A DNA stretch of 64,000 nucleotides from Thermoplasmata archaeon (GCA_015063135.1 SUTA01000003.1:62001-126000); one strand, 5' to 3'; counted from the first letter of the stretch, positions 45,062-55,769 are shown. Notes: generated by a model not told the origin, from the letters alone. Translations and numbers: made by a program.

Positions 45062-45636
45062 TGCTCTCTACCTTTCATGACTGATGCGATGAACCTGCAT
45101 CCGGTCTTCGATGTGGCGTACATGCCGTGGGGCACGCCGCTGTTGTAGTACACGGAGTCGCCGGGGCCCAGGTCGTAGAAGTGGCCCCCGTGGACGAACC
45201 TCATGGTCCCCTCTAGGACGTAGTCGAACTCGTCGCCGGCATGGGAGGACAGGTGGACGTTCTCGTCGTTGTCGCCCTCGATGTAGGGGGCGGTGACCAC
45301 GAAGGTCTCGGACAGCCTGTCCTTCAGGGTGTATCCGAGGTGCAGGTACTGGAAGCCCAGGCGCCTTTTCATAGGGAGGCCCTGTCCGTTCTTGACGTAG
45401 GTGCACTCGCTGAGGTGGGGCTTCTCGCCCGTCAGCAGCTCGACCATGTCGACCCCGCATCTCTCCGCTATCTTGTAAAGGAACGTGAACGAGAAGTCCA
45501 GCTCCCCGGTCTCGTAGACCTTGTATTCCTCGGGGGTCTTCCCGACCACCTCGGCCATCTCCTCGACGGAGATGTCACACATCTCGCGGAGGGCTTTGAC
45601 ACGCTCCGCTACTTCCGATATGATTGGCTCTACCAT
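45058..45636 (-). CDS. XRE-cupin regulator 2
   Basis: A 192-residue XRE-cupin protein like regulators 1 and 3: an HTH (ISVEEMAEVVGKTPEEYKVYE) and a cupin (DYVLEGTMRFVHGGHFYDLGPGDSVYY). It sits directly upstream of ligase 2 with an ATGA overlap. Ends in TGA. The strict alternation cupin-ligase suggests that each regulator senses the substrate of its own ligase (inference). Confidence 0.85.
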   Translation of the reverse strand: MVEPIISEVAERVKALREMCDISVEEMAEVVGKTPEEYKVYETGELDFSFTFLYKIAERCGVDMVELLTGEKPHLSECTYVKNGQGLPMKRRLGFQYLHLGYTLKDRLSETFVVTAPYIEGDNDENVHLSSHAGDEFDYVLEGTMRFVHGGHFYDLGPGDSVYYNSGVPHGMYATSKTGCRFIASVMKGREQ

Positions 45637-45640
45637 GATA

Positions 45641-47305
45641 TCACGCGTCCGGCCACAGCTTGTGGGCCATGTTGCGCAGCTCGTACTTCAGGATCTTCCC
45701 GGCTGCGTTCATTGGAAAGTCGTCGACGAATGCGACGTATTTGGGGGTCTTGTACCACGCCAGCTTGCCGCGGCAGAAGTCCATGACGTCCTGCTCGGTC
45801 ATGTCCTCGTAGCCGGGGTGCTTCACGATGAAGGCGCCCGGCTGCTCGCCGTATTTCGCGCTGGGGACTCCCACGACCTGGACATCCTTGATGCCCGGGC
45901 AGTGGTAGAGGAAGTCCTCGACCTCCTTGGGGTAGATGTTCTCTCCTCCGCGGATGATCATGTCCTTGATCCTCCCGGTGACGTAGAAGTAGCCCTCGGA
46001 GTCCCTGTATCCCAGGTCCCCGGAGTGCAGGTAGCCGTTGGAGTCGATGACCTTGGCGGTCTCCTCGGGCATCTTGTAGTAGCCCTTCATGACGTTGTAG
46101 CCCTTGCAGCAGAACTCGCCGATGACGCCGTCAGGGCAGGGCTCGTAGGTCTCCGGGTCCAGGATGACGGTGTCGACGCCCTGCAGCTTCTTCCCGACCG
46201 AGGAGCACTTCTTCTCCAGGGAGGGCTCGTCGTAGGTGGTCTGCGTCATGCCGGGGGACGCCTCGGTCAGGCCGTAGACGATGGTGATCTCCCTCATGTT
46301 CATCTTCTCGACCACCTCCTCCATGGCGGAGATGGGGCAGGGGGACCCGGCCATGATGCCGGTCCTCAGGCTGCTGAAGTCGAACTTGCTGAACAGCTTG
46401 TGGTTCAGGATGTTGATGAACATCGTGGGGACGCCGTAGACGGACGTGCAGCGCTCCTCCTCGATCGTGGTCATGACCTTGATGGGGTCGAACACCTCGC
46501 AGAAGCACATGGTGACGCCGTGGTTGATGCACGCCATCACTCCCAGGACGCATCCGAAGCAGTGGAACAGCGGCACGTTGATGCACAGGCGGTCGGTGGG
46601 GCCGTAGTTCATGTTGGCGCCCAGCCAGTATCCGTCGTTGGCGATGTTGAAGTGCGTGAGCATTACTCCCTTGGGGAACCCGGTGGTCCCGGAGGTGTAC
46701 TGCATCATGGTGACGTCGTGGACGTCCACGGAGTCCTTGCGGGCCTGGTACTCGTCGTCGTCGATCTGGACGGCCAGGGACTTGACCTCGTTCATGGAGT
46801 ACATGCCGCGGTGCTTGACGGGCCCCAGGAAGACGACCCTCTTGAGGTGGGGGTACGTCTCGCTGTGGAAGTTCTCCCTGGGCTGAGTCTTCAGCTCGGG
46901 GACCAGGTCGTAGACGGTCTGGACGTAGTCGACGTCCCTGACGCCGTCGATGAGGAACAGGGTTTCCATGTCCGACTGCTTCAGGACGTAGTCCAGCTCT
47001 GAGGACTGGTAGTTAGTGTTGATCGTGAGCAGGATCGCGCCGATCTTCGCCGTGGCGAACATCAGGGTGATCCAATCGGGGACGTTCGTCGCCCATACAG
47101 CGACCTTCTCGCCCTTCTGGACCCCCATGGCCATCAGGCCCTTGGCCACCCTGTCGACCTCCAGGCCCCACTGGGCCCAGGAGAGCCTGAGCTCCCTGTC
47201 CACGTAGACGATGGCATCGTTATCGGGGTGGTTCCTTATGCATTTGTCCAGCAGGTCGCCCAGCCTCTCGTCGCTGGTGATCTCTTTTCTAGGTATGCAG
47301 ACCAT
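45641..47305 (-). CDS. acyl-CoA ligase 3 (fatty-acyl-CoA synthetase type)
   Basis: A 554-residue ligase of a different subfamily from ligases 1 and 2: phosphate loop YTSGTTGFPKGVMLTH, YGLTEASPG, HSGDLGYRDSEGYFYVTGR, the hinge RIKDMIIRGGENIYPKEVE and the catalytic lysine in NAAGKILKYELR. Similar to FadD-like medium/long-chain synthetases. It begins nine bases after cupin 3 and ends in TGA four bases before cupin 2. Confidence 0.9.
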   Translation of the reverse strand: MVCIPRKEITSDERLGDLLDKCIRNHPDNDAIVYVDRELRLSWAQWGLEVDRVAKGLMAMGVQKGEKVAVWATNVPDWITLMFATAKIGAILLTINTNYQSSELDYVLKQSDMETLFLIDGVRDVDYVQTVYDLVPELKTQPRENFHSETYPHLKRVVFLGPVKHRGMYSMNEVKSLAVQIDDDEYQARKDSVDVHDVTMMQYTSGTTGFPKGVMLTHFNIANDGYWLGANMNYGPTDRLCINVPLFHCFGCVLGVMACINHGVTMCFCEVFDPIKVMTTIEEERCTSVYGVPTMFINILNHKLFSKFDFSSLRTGIMAGSPCPISAMEEVVEKMNMREITIVYGLTEASPGMTQTTYDEPSLEKKCSSVGKKLQGVDTVILDPETYEPCPDGVIGEFCCKGYNVMKGYYKMPEETAKVIDSNGYLHSGDLGYRDSEGYFYVTGRIKDMIIRGGENIYPKEVEDFLYHCPGIKDVQVVGVPSAKYGEQPGAFIVKHPGYEDMTEQDVMDFCRGKLAWYKTPKYVAFVDDFPMNAAGKILKYELRNMAHKLWPDA

Positions 47306-47314
47306 GCTGCCACC

Positions 47315-47869
47315 TCACATGGGGGTGTACAGGACCGCGTAGATCTCCGCGGGCCCGTCGACCGCCCCGACGTAGTGCGGGACGACCGAGTTGTAGTACG
47401 CGCTGTCTCCGGGCAAGAGGATCCTCTCCTCCTTGCCGTAGATGAACTGGATCTTGCCCGTCACGACGACGATGAACTCCTCTCCCTCGTGGGCGCTGAG
47501 CTCGTGCTCCTCGGACTCTCCGACGCGGATGAACATGGGCTCCATGTGCCTGTCGGTCTTTCCGCTGCCGAGCGGGAAGTACTCGTAGTTCCCTTTGTCG
47601 CCGTGTGAGGATGCCTCCTCGACCCTCTCGTCCTTCCTGACCACGATCGGATCGGGGGTGAACTGGTCGTCGGTGAAGGTTCCGACCCTCTGGCCGAGCG
47701 CGCGAGCAAGCCTAATAAGGGAGCCGATGGGTGGATAAGCAATTCCCTCTTCGTATTCCCTGATGGATTCGATGCTAAGACCGGAGTTAATGGAAAGCTG
47801 CTCCTGGGAGAGCCCCATCTGTTCGCGGTACTTGCAAATCCTTTTTCCAAGCTTGTTCTTGTCGGCCAT
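47315..47869 (-). CDS. XRE-cupin regulator 3 (first gene of the ligase operon)
   Basis: A 184-residue XRE-cupin protein with a clear HTH (MGLSQEQLSINSGLSIESIREYEEG) and a cupin (KIQFIYGKEERILLPGDSAYYNS; HYVGAVDG). A minus-strand TATA (AACTATAAAAA) at about 47902-47912 precedes the ATG, so this gene is the promoter-proximal member and a likely repressor of the operon. Ends in TGA. Confidence 0.87.
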   Translation of the reverse strand: MADKNKLGKRICKYREQMGLSQEQLSINSGLSIESIREYEEGIAYPPIGSLIRLARALGQRVGTFTDDQFTPDPIVVRKDERVEEASSHGDKGNYEYFPLGSGKTDRHMEPMFIRVGESEEHELSAHEGEEFIVVVTGKIQFIYGKEERILLPGDSAYYNSVVPHYVGAVDGPAEIYAVLYTPM

Positions 47870-47991
47870 TTATATCGCCTGTGTGCCCGTATGCGAGATA
47901 TTTTTTATAGTTTACCATCAGAGCGCTCTTCATCGATGCTCGCAAAGGTGCATTTGAGCTCCATTCTACCCTAAAAATTGTATGTCAATGA

Positions 47992-48005
47992 ATGTTAATG
48001 AACAT
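47992..48005. promoter_or_regulatory. palindrome in the divergent ligase / oxidoreductase promoter region
   Basis: ATGTT-AATG-AACAT is a perfect five-base inverted repeat in the 250-base space between the XRE-cupin/ligase operon and the 2-oxoacid oxidoreductase operon. It could bind an XRE-type dimer controlling both directions. The rest of the gap has TATA-like elements at about 47902-47912 (minus) and 48091-48097 (plus) and no gene. Confidence 0.4.
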
Positions 48006-48119
48006 CGATGTGGCTATGTCCCAAAATGTCGGCCGTCGGTCCTCACTACCATTATATCAGTAAATAGATGAAGAAAGGGATGCATCTCCCCTAAATATGC
48101 GCACCTGTTACAGCGGAGC

Positions 48120-48812
48120 ATGAGCGTCCTGCGCAAGCGCGTCACAGTCGTCTGCGGCCACTACGGCACCGGAAAGACCAACCTCTCGCTGAATCTGGCA
48201 CTTGATGCCGCGGAGGCCGGGGAGAGGGTCACGCTCATCGACATGGACATCGTCAACCCGTACTTCCGCTCGTCCGACCATGCCGGGGAGCTGGAGGCGA
48301 AGGGAATCAGGGTAATCGGCCCGAACTTCGCCAATTCTAACCTCGACACACCATCTCTGCCCCCGATGATCGGGGACGCCATCGCGGAGGACGGGAGGGT
48401 CATCATAGACGTCGGAGGGGACGACGCCGGCGCCACGGCGCTGGGGGTCTACGCCAAGCAGGTCTCGGGGTCCGCTCCCGAGGTCATCTACGTGGTCAAC
48501 AAGTACAGGAGCCAGACCACCACCCCCGAGGAGTCGGTGGAGATCCTAAGGGAGATAGAGTCCGCGGCACGCATCAGGGCCACCTGTATCGCGAACAACT
48601 CCCATCTGAAGCAGCAGACCACCGCCGACACCGTCCTGAACTCCGTCCCGTTCGCGGAGAGGGTGTCGGAGCTCACTGGCCTTCCTATCATTTTCCATAC
48701 TGTTCCCGTTGGAGTGGACATCTTAAATAGGATTCCAGATTACTATCGCGTGCGTGTCTTAGTCAAGGCACCATGGGAAGAGGCTGAATCCGATGCCGAA
48801 GGTCACTGTTGA
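48120..48812 (+). CDS. P-loop ATPase (MinD/CobQ-like) heading the oxidoreductase operon
   Basis: A 230-residue SIMIBI-type ATPase: deviant Walker A GHYGTGKTNLSLNLAL at residue 13, LIDMDIVNPYFRSSD (switch I) and VIIDVGGDDAG (switch II). Similar small ATPases accompany 2-oxoacid oxidoreductase genes, but their role (cluster loading or assembly?) is not established. Its 3' end overlaps the ferredoxin-subunit start by 20 bases. Ends in TGA. Confidence 0.78.
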   Translation: MSVLRKRVTVVCGHYGTGKTNLSLNLALDAAEAGERVTLIDMDIVNPYFRSSDHAGELEAKGIRVIGPNFANSNLDTPSLPPMIGDAIAEDGRVIIDVGGDDAGATALGVYAKQVSGSAPEVIYVVNKYRSQTTTPEESVEILREIESAARIRATCIANNSHLKQQTTADTVLNSVPFAERVSELTGLPIIFHTVPVGVDILNRIPDYYRVRVLVKAPWEEAESDAEGHC

Positions 48813-49002
48813 CAATGACAGATGCAAGGGATGCGAGATGTGCGTCATCGCTTGCCCGAAGGAGATCCTTGAACTGGACCACTCCATTACTAACAGCAAG
48901 GGGTACCACCCCGCCCACGTAACCGATGCTGGGAAATGCATAGGGTGCGGGTCGTGCACCATCATGTGCCCGGACTGCGCCATCAGGGTGGAGGTGGAGT
49001 GA
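48793..49002 (+). CDS. 2-oxoacid:ferredoxin oxidoreductase delta (ferredoxin) subunit
   Basis: A 69-residue two-[4Fe-4S] ferredoxin subunit: CKGCEMCVIACPKE and CIGCGSCTIMCPDC. It passes electrons from the thiamine-bound reaction to soluble ferredoxin. It is coupled to the alpha-subunit gene by a TGATG overlap at 49000-49004. Confidence 0.93.
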   Translation: MPKVTVDNDRCKGCEMCVIACPKEILELDHSITNSKGYHPAHVTDAGKCIGCGSCTIMCPDCAIRVEVE

Positions 49003-50063
49003 TGTCCGAGAAGGTACTCATGAAGGGGAACGAAGCCATAGCCGAGGCCGCCATCGCGGCCGGGTGCAGGCACTTCTTTGGATACCCCATCACCCCCCAG
49101 ACCGAGGTCGCGGCCTACATGTCCAAGAGGATGCCCAAGATCGGCGGAGTCTACCTTCAGGCCGAGTCCGAGGTCGCATCCATCAACATGGTCCTGGGAG
49201 CCGGCGCTGCCGGGGTCAGGGTCATGACATCCACGTCGTCCCCCGGAATCAGCCTGATGTCCGAGGGGATCTCATACATCGCGGGCTCCGACGTGCCCTG
49301 CCTCATCGTGAACGTCGAGAGGGGAGGCCCGGGCCTCGGCGGGATACAGCCGTCCCAGTCCGACTACTTCCAGGCCACCAGGGCCACCGGCCACGGGGAC
49401 TTCCACATGCTGGTCTTCGCGCCGTCCACCGTCCAGGAGACCGTGGACCTCATCTCCGATGCGTTCGACCTCGGGGACAAGTACCGCATGCCCACCATGA
49501 TCCTGTCCGACGGACTGCTCGGGCAGATGATGGAGCCCGTCGTGCTCCCCGAGCCGAAGGAACCCACCGACGACAAGGAGTGGTCCGTCAGGGGCCACCA
49601 GGGCAAGCGCCCCCACAACGTCGTCAACTCGCTGTACATCGACCCCGCTGTGCTGGAGAAGCTCAATTTCGAGAGGTTCGAGAAGTACGAGAAGATTAAG
49701 GAGACCGAGCAGAGGGCCCAGGAGTATCTGGTCGATGACGCGGACATAATCCTCGTCGCCTTCGGCGCGTCCTCCAGGATAGCCCACTCAGCCGTCGATG
49801 CGGCGAGGAAGCAGGGCATCAAGGCGGGCCTCATAAGGCCCATCACCCTCTGGCCGTTCCCCGAGAAGGCCATCGAGAAGCACGTCGGCCATGCCAAGGC
49901 GTTCCTCTCGGTGGAGATGAACATGGGGCAGATGGTCGAGGACGTCAGGATGATCGTCGCCAGGAGGAAGCCGGTCCACTTCTACGGCCGCACCGGAGGA
50001 GTGGTCCCCACCCCGAAGGAAGTGCTCCAGCAGATCGTCAAGATCGACGGAGGTGAGCTGTGA
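49002..50063 (+). CDS. 2-oxoacid:ferredoxin oxidoreductase alpha subunit (VorB/KorA-like)
   Basis: A 353-residue subunit with the VorB-type start VLMKGNEAIAEAAIAAGC, FFGYPITPQTEVAAYM, SPGISLMSEGISYIAG and GGPGLGGIQPSQSDYFQA. The closest remembered relatives are annotated 3-methyl-2-oxobutanoate dehydrogenase VorB, so branched-chain 2-oxoacids are the best substrate guess; 2-oxoglutarate is possible. The product acyl-CoA could be hydrolysed by ADP-forming enzymes or made by the divergent ligases in reverse direction, giving reductive carboxylation of organic acids to amino-acid precursors. Confidence 0.9.
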   Translation: MSEKVLMKGNEAIAEAAIAAGCRHFFGYPITPQTEVAAYMSKRMPKIGGVYLQAESEVASINMVLGAGAAGVRVMTSTSSPGISLMSEGISYIAGSDVPCLIVNVERGGPGLGGIQPSQSDYFQATRATGHGDFHMLVFAPSTVQETVDLISDAFDLGDKYRMPTMILSDGLLGQMMEPVVLPEPKEPTDDKEWSVRGHQGKRPHNVVNSLYIDPAVLEKLNFERFEKYEKIKETEQRAQEYLVDDADIILVAFGASSRIAHSAVDAARKQGIKAGLIRPITLWPFPEKAIEKHVGHAKAFLSVEMNMGQMVEDVRMIVARRKPVHFYGRTGGVVPTPKEVLQQIVKIDGGEL

Positions 50064-50814
50064 TGGCTAAGGTAATGGGAGAGAGGCCAAAGGCGCTCCT
50101 GGACGTCCCGCTGCACTACTGCCCGGGATGCACCCACGGTATCGTCCACAGGCTGGTCGCCGAGGTCATTGACGAGCTCGGAGTCGAAGGCAGGGCCACC
50201 GGCGTGGCATCTGTGGGCTGCTCCGTGTTCACATACAACTACTTCGGATGCGACATGGTCCAGGCCCCCCACGGCCGTGCGCCCGCCGTCGCAACAGGCG
50301 TCAAGAGGGCCAGGCCTGACAACGTCGTTTTCACCTATCAGGGAGACGGCGACCTCGCCGCCATCGGCATGGGGGAGACCGTGCATGCCGCCGCCAGGGG
50401 CGAGAACATCGTAGCGATCTTCATCAACAACGCCATCTACGGCATGACCGGAGGCCAGATGGCCCCCACCACCCTGCCCGGGCAGGTCACCCAGACCACG
50501 CCCTACGGCAGGGATACCGCCGTCGCCGGGAACCCCATCAGGGTCTGCGAGCTCCTGTCCAGCGTCAAGGGCGTCGCTCTGGCGCAGCGCGTCACCGTCG
50601 ACTGCCCCAAGAACGTCAGGGCCGCCAAGAAGGCTATCAAGAAGGCCTTTGAGTACCAGATGGCCGGCAAGGGATACTGCATCATCGAGGTCGTTTCCAC
50701 CTGCCCCACCAACTGGGGGATGTCCCCTGCGGACTCCCTGCAGTGGCTCAGGGACAACATGCTCCCGTACTACCCGCTGGGCGTCTACAAGGACGTCGGA
50801 GAGGAGGGGGAGGA

Positions 50815-50818
<4 letters not shown>
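50063..50818 (+). CDS. 2-oxoacid:ferredoxin oxidoreductase beta subunit (thiamine diphosphate binding)
   Basis: A 251-residue subunit: HYCPGCTHG cluster/TPP region at the N-terminus, the TPP motif YQGDGDLAAIG...INNAIYG near residue 95-125, and GMTGGQMAPTT typical of Vor/Kor beta subunits. The ATG at 50063 overlaps the alpha TGA (TGATG); a GTG three bases earlier is possible. Ends in TGA, overlapping the gamma start by four bases. Confidence 0.92.
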
Positions 50819-51348
<530 letters not shown>

Positions 51349-51359
51349 TTTCAAAATCC

Positions 51360-51383
51360 GGGGAGGGGGCTATCCCCCTCCCC
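51360..51383. terminator. terminator between oxidoreductase and surface-protein operons
   Basis: A ten-base-pair GGGGAGGGGG/CCCCCTCCCC stem with a four-base loop, then ACTGTTTTGC, placed in the 84-base gap between the CGA stop sites of two convergent genes (51348 and 51433). Confidence 0.75.
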
Positions 51384-51432
51384 ACTGTTTTGCTCAGCTG
51401 GTACGTTCATTTCAACGGGCTTTCGATTGCGA

Positions 51433-53586
51433 TCGCGTGTACTTGTCCGGGTCGTACGGGTTCTCGTAGATGTCCTCTTCATCCTCCTTGCGTCTCCTTC
51501 TCCAGGGGATCAGGAACAGGATGATGGACGCCAGAGGTATCGCGGCAGCGAGTATGAACCACGGAGAGATCCCCGAATCATCCTCGCATCCGACGGCATA
51601 TATGGAGAAGTGCATGACGCCGAAGCTCACCCCGGTGTCCTGCGCATATTCGAACTCCACGTTCTCCATCGGATCGGGGTCCAGGTGGTAGACGTATAGC
51701 CTCCCGGGGTCCCGCCCGCCCTCCATAGCGTAATCGACTGTCACCAATACAGGTTCTGCGAAGGACATGGAGTATCTCGTTCCGTTTATGAGGATGAATA
51801 TGTCGAAGATCAGGGAGTTCGGGACCCTGGAGGAATCGATCCCCACATCATCGATCATCATCGGTATCACGCAAACGGTCATGCCGGAGGCGGACGCTCC
51901 CATCCCCCTCATCACCGCGGATGAGAAGAACAGGGTGACATTGCCCTCGATGACCGTCAGGGAGCCGTAACTCTCGGCTATGGCGCTGGAGATGGTCCAT
52001 GGGATCTTGATCTCCGTGCCGGAGGTCCGAATCACCACATCCGGCCGGGTGCCGGCGGATTGGATCCCGCCGATGAGGTCGAGGGCCAGTCTTTCTTGGT
52101 CGCCAGTTATCCTGCCAGATTCCCCGAGGTTGATTGTTATCGGGTTTCCGGCGATCAAACCGCCATGGCCGTCATCTGAAAGCCCCCATTCCACGGAGCC
52201 GCCGCCTTCCGTGGAGCTTCCGCCGGCGGGCCGTCCGGACGATGTCACCGTCACGAAGCATTCTGCACGCAGGGAGCCGTCATCGGTAGTAACCGCAATC
52301 ACTGCCGTCCCCTCCTTCCAAGAAGCCACGGTCCCGGCTTGGGAAACGCTCACCACGCTTTCATCGGATGATGTCCACACCAGGTTCACGGGCGCCGAAT
52401 CCTCTGGGATCATCCTCGCGGAGAGGGTGATGGAGCTGCTGGGCGGCATGATCAGCGAGGTGTAGCCGATCTCTATCGCCGACGGTGCCGATTCCGCCCC
52501 CCACTTGGCGTATAATACGACCTCGGGGTTGCTGGAGTACAGCGTTATCGGATCCTTAGGGAAGTATCTGACAGGCCCGTCGGGCGAGAGCGACCATCCC
52601 TTGAAGGACAGTTCCGCGTGCTTCGGGGAATTCGGAGAGATGCTGAACACCACCTCGCGGGCATCCGAGCGCTTCATCTGCTTATTCGGGGCGTCGTATC
52701 CGCCGTTAGCATCGTAGGTCACCGAGTAGACAAATGTCGGGGTGCCAGATTCAGTGAAAACGGCGGTCAGCGACGCATCCGAAAAGACCGTGAGGTTGTA
52801 GGTGGCCGACGCTGAAACCATCCTCCCGTCCTGGTACCAGTTGGAGAATGTATACCCCCTGCTGGCCGAGGCTATCAGGGTAGCCGTCTCGCCGGCTCTG
52901 TAGGAGCCCGCACCGGTCACCGTTCCGCCCCTGGACGGGGACGCATAGACATTGACCCTGTAGGAGGAGCCGTGGTCGATCCCCCATACCGCCAGGACGG
53001 TCACATCGGATGTCACGTCCACAGTATCTCCGACGGAGTGCTCTGCCCCGTCGACCTTCCAGCATCTGAACGTCATCCCGCCCGGGGGCGTGAATCCGCA
53101 GGATGGGAGAACGTAGGCTCCGGTCCCCGTCTCCACAGGTTCCATGTAGCCCGTCCCGCCGTTGGAGTCGAACGAGACGGTGTGGTATCCCCCGTGAACG
53201 TGGATGTAGCAGTCTGCGATGTAGGTCCCTATCCCGAACACCTTCAGGAGGAGGTGATAGGGGGAGCCGCTCATTTCGAGCGGCTGGTCGAGGTAAACAG
53301 CGAACTGCGACCTCGCCTCTACCGGCTCGATTTTCTGCACCGGGGAGGTAGATACGAGGACGGAGGCCTGGACGGAGGGGCCCCCGTCCAGGTATACGTA
53401 CAGAGCCGGCCTGAAGACGCCATAGGAGTGGGTGTAGTACTCCGCTCTGATGTTCCCGTTCTCCCCCTCGCCTGCCTTCCCCGAGAATGGCCCCACATCG
53501 GCGGAGGGACCGTCGGCCAGCGCGCAGGTGAAAACGAACGTGGAGGCCAGCGCCAGGGTCAGAAGCAGTGCAGTCTTGCCGTGCAT
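51433..53586 (-). CDS. surface protein A: secreted, Big-2 domain, C-terminal membrane anchor; ending at CGA
   Basis: A 717-residue protein with an N-terminal signal peptide (KTALLLTLALASTFVFTCALA), beta-repeat modules of the InlB/Listeria-Bacteroides type (GYTFSNWYQDGRMVS; FKGWSLSPDGPVRYF), a Big-2 Ig-like module (IWTSSDESVVSVS-like, VWTSSDESVVSVSQAGTV) and a C-terminal membrane helix (WFILAAAIPLASIILFLIP) with a basic stop-transfer RRRRKE. The cytoplasmic tail ends YDPDKYT, then CGA (51435-51433); the conventional end is 51412. Probably an extracellular adhesin or substrate-binding protein. Confidence 0.82.
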
Positions 53587-53595
53587 CAGATCACA

Positions 53596-55734
53596 TCAAC
53601 TCGGGGCACAGATGACCCATGCGGTCCTGTCGGTGCATTCGTCCTGGCCCTCGGGGGTGAAGAGAGCACTCGCGCTGTACACGTCGACATCCGGCTTCAT
53701 CACAGCGTCGCAGGACTTCCATCCGCTGCTGACATCCAGATACGGCTGGTCGTAGCGGAACTCGTTGCTGATGCTCCCAGTCTTCTTGACGGTGATCTCC
53801 CAGGCAGCGCTGCTGAGGTTATCGTCATTCAGATTCCCATAGGCGTAGGTGGTTTGCGATCCGGAGCCAATGGCGTCGAAGTAGGTCCCCTCCAGCGTCA
53901 CGGATCCGGCAGGCAGCACGGTGGTGGGATGGGAGTCGATGTACAGTACGACCGTGTTCCCTCCCTCAGTGTTCGTTATCCTTTCTATGGCGAACCTCCC
54001 TGCGGCACCATCAGACAGCGGGTCGGAATGCTGCGTCACGGTGACCGTTATGGGGCCGGTGAAGTCCTTGAGGATCAGTATTCCGTCGTGGCTGGACGCT
54101 GTCGTGGAACCGCTCTCGAAAGTGGCTCCGGACACAGTGGCAGTGAAGTAAACGCCAGCCGCCTCCGATGTCACGACGACAATGGCCCTTGCATTGTCGT
54201 CGCGGTACACCGCGGACGGGTGTGCGAAAGTCAGAGGGTGGCTGGCATCGGCCTTCACCACGGTGATCGGATATGCGTCCTGGCTGTACTGGGCATACAG
54301 TGTGGCCGTTCCGCCGTCGGTAGATTCGAGGTTGAGCTTGCCGGAGGATCCGGATGGGTAACCGATCCCGCTGCCATCGGCGGCTGTGTTCCAGGAGATG
54401 AACGTCCAGCCGTCGATCACCGGTACGATATCGGACAGTTCCACCAGGGAATCATAGAATGCTTCCGTGGGCGGGATGGTGGGCATGGGCACCGGCGCCG
54501 TCGCATCGCCGGGCACGTTGGCGTCGTATGAGATCGTGTAAGCGTTCTGGGACCAAATCGCGAAGAGCGATATCGTGCCGCCGTCATCTCCGATGAGGCC
54601 CGTGACTTCGGAGCCGCTGGCGTAGCCATTTCCTGTGCCGTCGCGCTCGGTGTTCCACTCTTCAAAGGTCCATCCTGTGAGGGAGGGCGCATCGGCGGCG
54701 GTGAAAGTGCTTCCTGCGCTAGCCGGTATCGCTCCCAGCGGGATCCCGACCGTGTCGGAGGTGGCATCGGACGGCCTGTTCCCGTCGTACACGACGCTGA
54801 ACGAACTGGCCTGCCACTTGGCGTAGAGGGTCGCATCCCCCGCCACCGCCGGGGAGACTCCAGACACCGTGTAGATGTTCGAGACCGTGGCACCATCGGC
54901 GTAAGCGACATCGCCGGATGGGGACCTGGCCCATCCCATGAAGGCGTACCCCTCGGCCGAGAATGTGTTCTGGGGCAGCACGGACTCCGTGCCGTACGTC
55001 ATCGTCACAGAGGACATCGACTGTGACGGGTCGGCTTCGGGGAGGTTTCCGTCGAAGCTCACGGTGTACTCGTTAGGGGAATAGACGGCGAACAGCAAGG
55101 TGTCCTTATTGAAAGCCGAGATTGCCTCTTCTCCGCCGTTATCAGTCTTCGAGTAGTGGATGAAGGTGTGATAGTCCTTGTAAAAGGTTCCAGCAGCCGG
55201 TAATATGGGGGCAGTTCCGTAATCGAGCATCTGGTCCGGACTGATGCCGGAGCCTCCGTTCGCGTCGAAGCTCACCTTGTACTGCTGCACGAAGAGCGTC
55301 GCCTGCGCCAGCACAGCGGTGCCAGGGTAATCGTAGACGAAGACCTCGTAGCGCAGCGAATCGTTGGTCTGCGCGAGGGCGCCGTCCAATATCAGGTATA
55401 CCTGTCTGGAGTGGGGGATTCCGCCGTTGGTCTTGTAGACCTCGGAGATCGATGCGGGCGTTGCGGGGTCGTATTCTCCTATCGACACCCTCACAGGCAG
55501 CGGATATTCCAAGTCCGGGATGCTCAGGTAGAGGATGTGTTTGGTTCCAGTGATGTGGTATTCGGCAGATATTGCAAGATCAGGTGCATTGGGTAGTGCG
55601 GACGTGTTCCCCTGGCCGTTCAGGGTCTCGTCGGATATCGTGATGGCCGCTTCGCCGTCCATGGCGATGAGCGGTGCCGCACAGAGCACGGCGAGTGTAG
55701 ATATTGCGATGATTATCGCTGTCGTGTTCTTCAT
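53596..55734 (-). CDS. surface protein B: secreted InlB-repeat protein
   Basis: A 712-residue secreted protein: signal peptide MKNTTAIIIAISTLAVLCAA (start chosen there rather than 13 residues upstream), then at least five InlB-type B-repeats (VSFDANGGSG; AEGYAFMGWARSPSGDVAYA; LTGWTFEEWNTERDGTG; IDGWTFISWNTAADGSG). No C-terminal membrane helix is visible, so it may be released or complexed with surface proteins A and C. Nine bases separate it from gene A and 35 from gene C, indicating an operon. Ends in TGA. Confidence 0.82.
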   Translation of the reverse strand: MKNTTAIIIAISTLAVLCAAPLIAMDGEAAITISDETLNGQGNTSALPNAPDLAISAEYHITGTKHILYLSIPDLEYPLPVRVSIGEYDPATPASISEVYKTNGGIPHSRQVYLILDGALAQTNDSLRYEVFVYDYPGTAVLAQATLFVQQYKVSFDANGGSGISPDQMLDYGTAPILPAAGTFYKDYHTFIHYSKTDNGGEEAISAFNKDTLLFAVYSPNEYTVSFDGNLPEADPSQSMSSVTMTYGTESVLPQNTFSAEGYAFMGWARSPSGDVAYADGATVSNIYTVSGVSPAVAGDATLYAKWQASSFSVVYDGNRPSDATSDTVGIPLGAIPASAGSTFTAADAPSLTGWTFEEWNTERDGTGNGYASGSEVTGLIGDDGGTISLFAIWSQNAYTISYDANVPGDATAPVPMPTIPPTEAFYDSLVELSDIVPVIDGWTFISWNTAADGSGIGYPSGSSGKLNLESTDGGTATLYAQYSQDAYPITVVKADASHPLTFAHPSAVYRDDNARAIVVVTSEAAGVYFTATVSGATFESGSTTASSHDGILILKDFTGPITVTVTQHSDPLSDGAAGRFAIERITNTEGGNTVVLYIDSHPTTVLPAGSVTLEGTYFDAIGSGSQTTYAYGNLNDDNLSSAAWEITVKKTGSISNEFRYDQPYLDVSSGWKSCDAVMKPDVDVYSASALFTPEGQDECTDRTAWVICAPS

Positions 55735-55769
55735 TTCAATTCCTCTTATTTGTTCGATAAGAACAGTCC

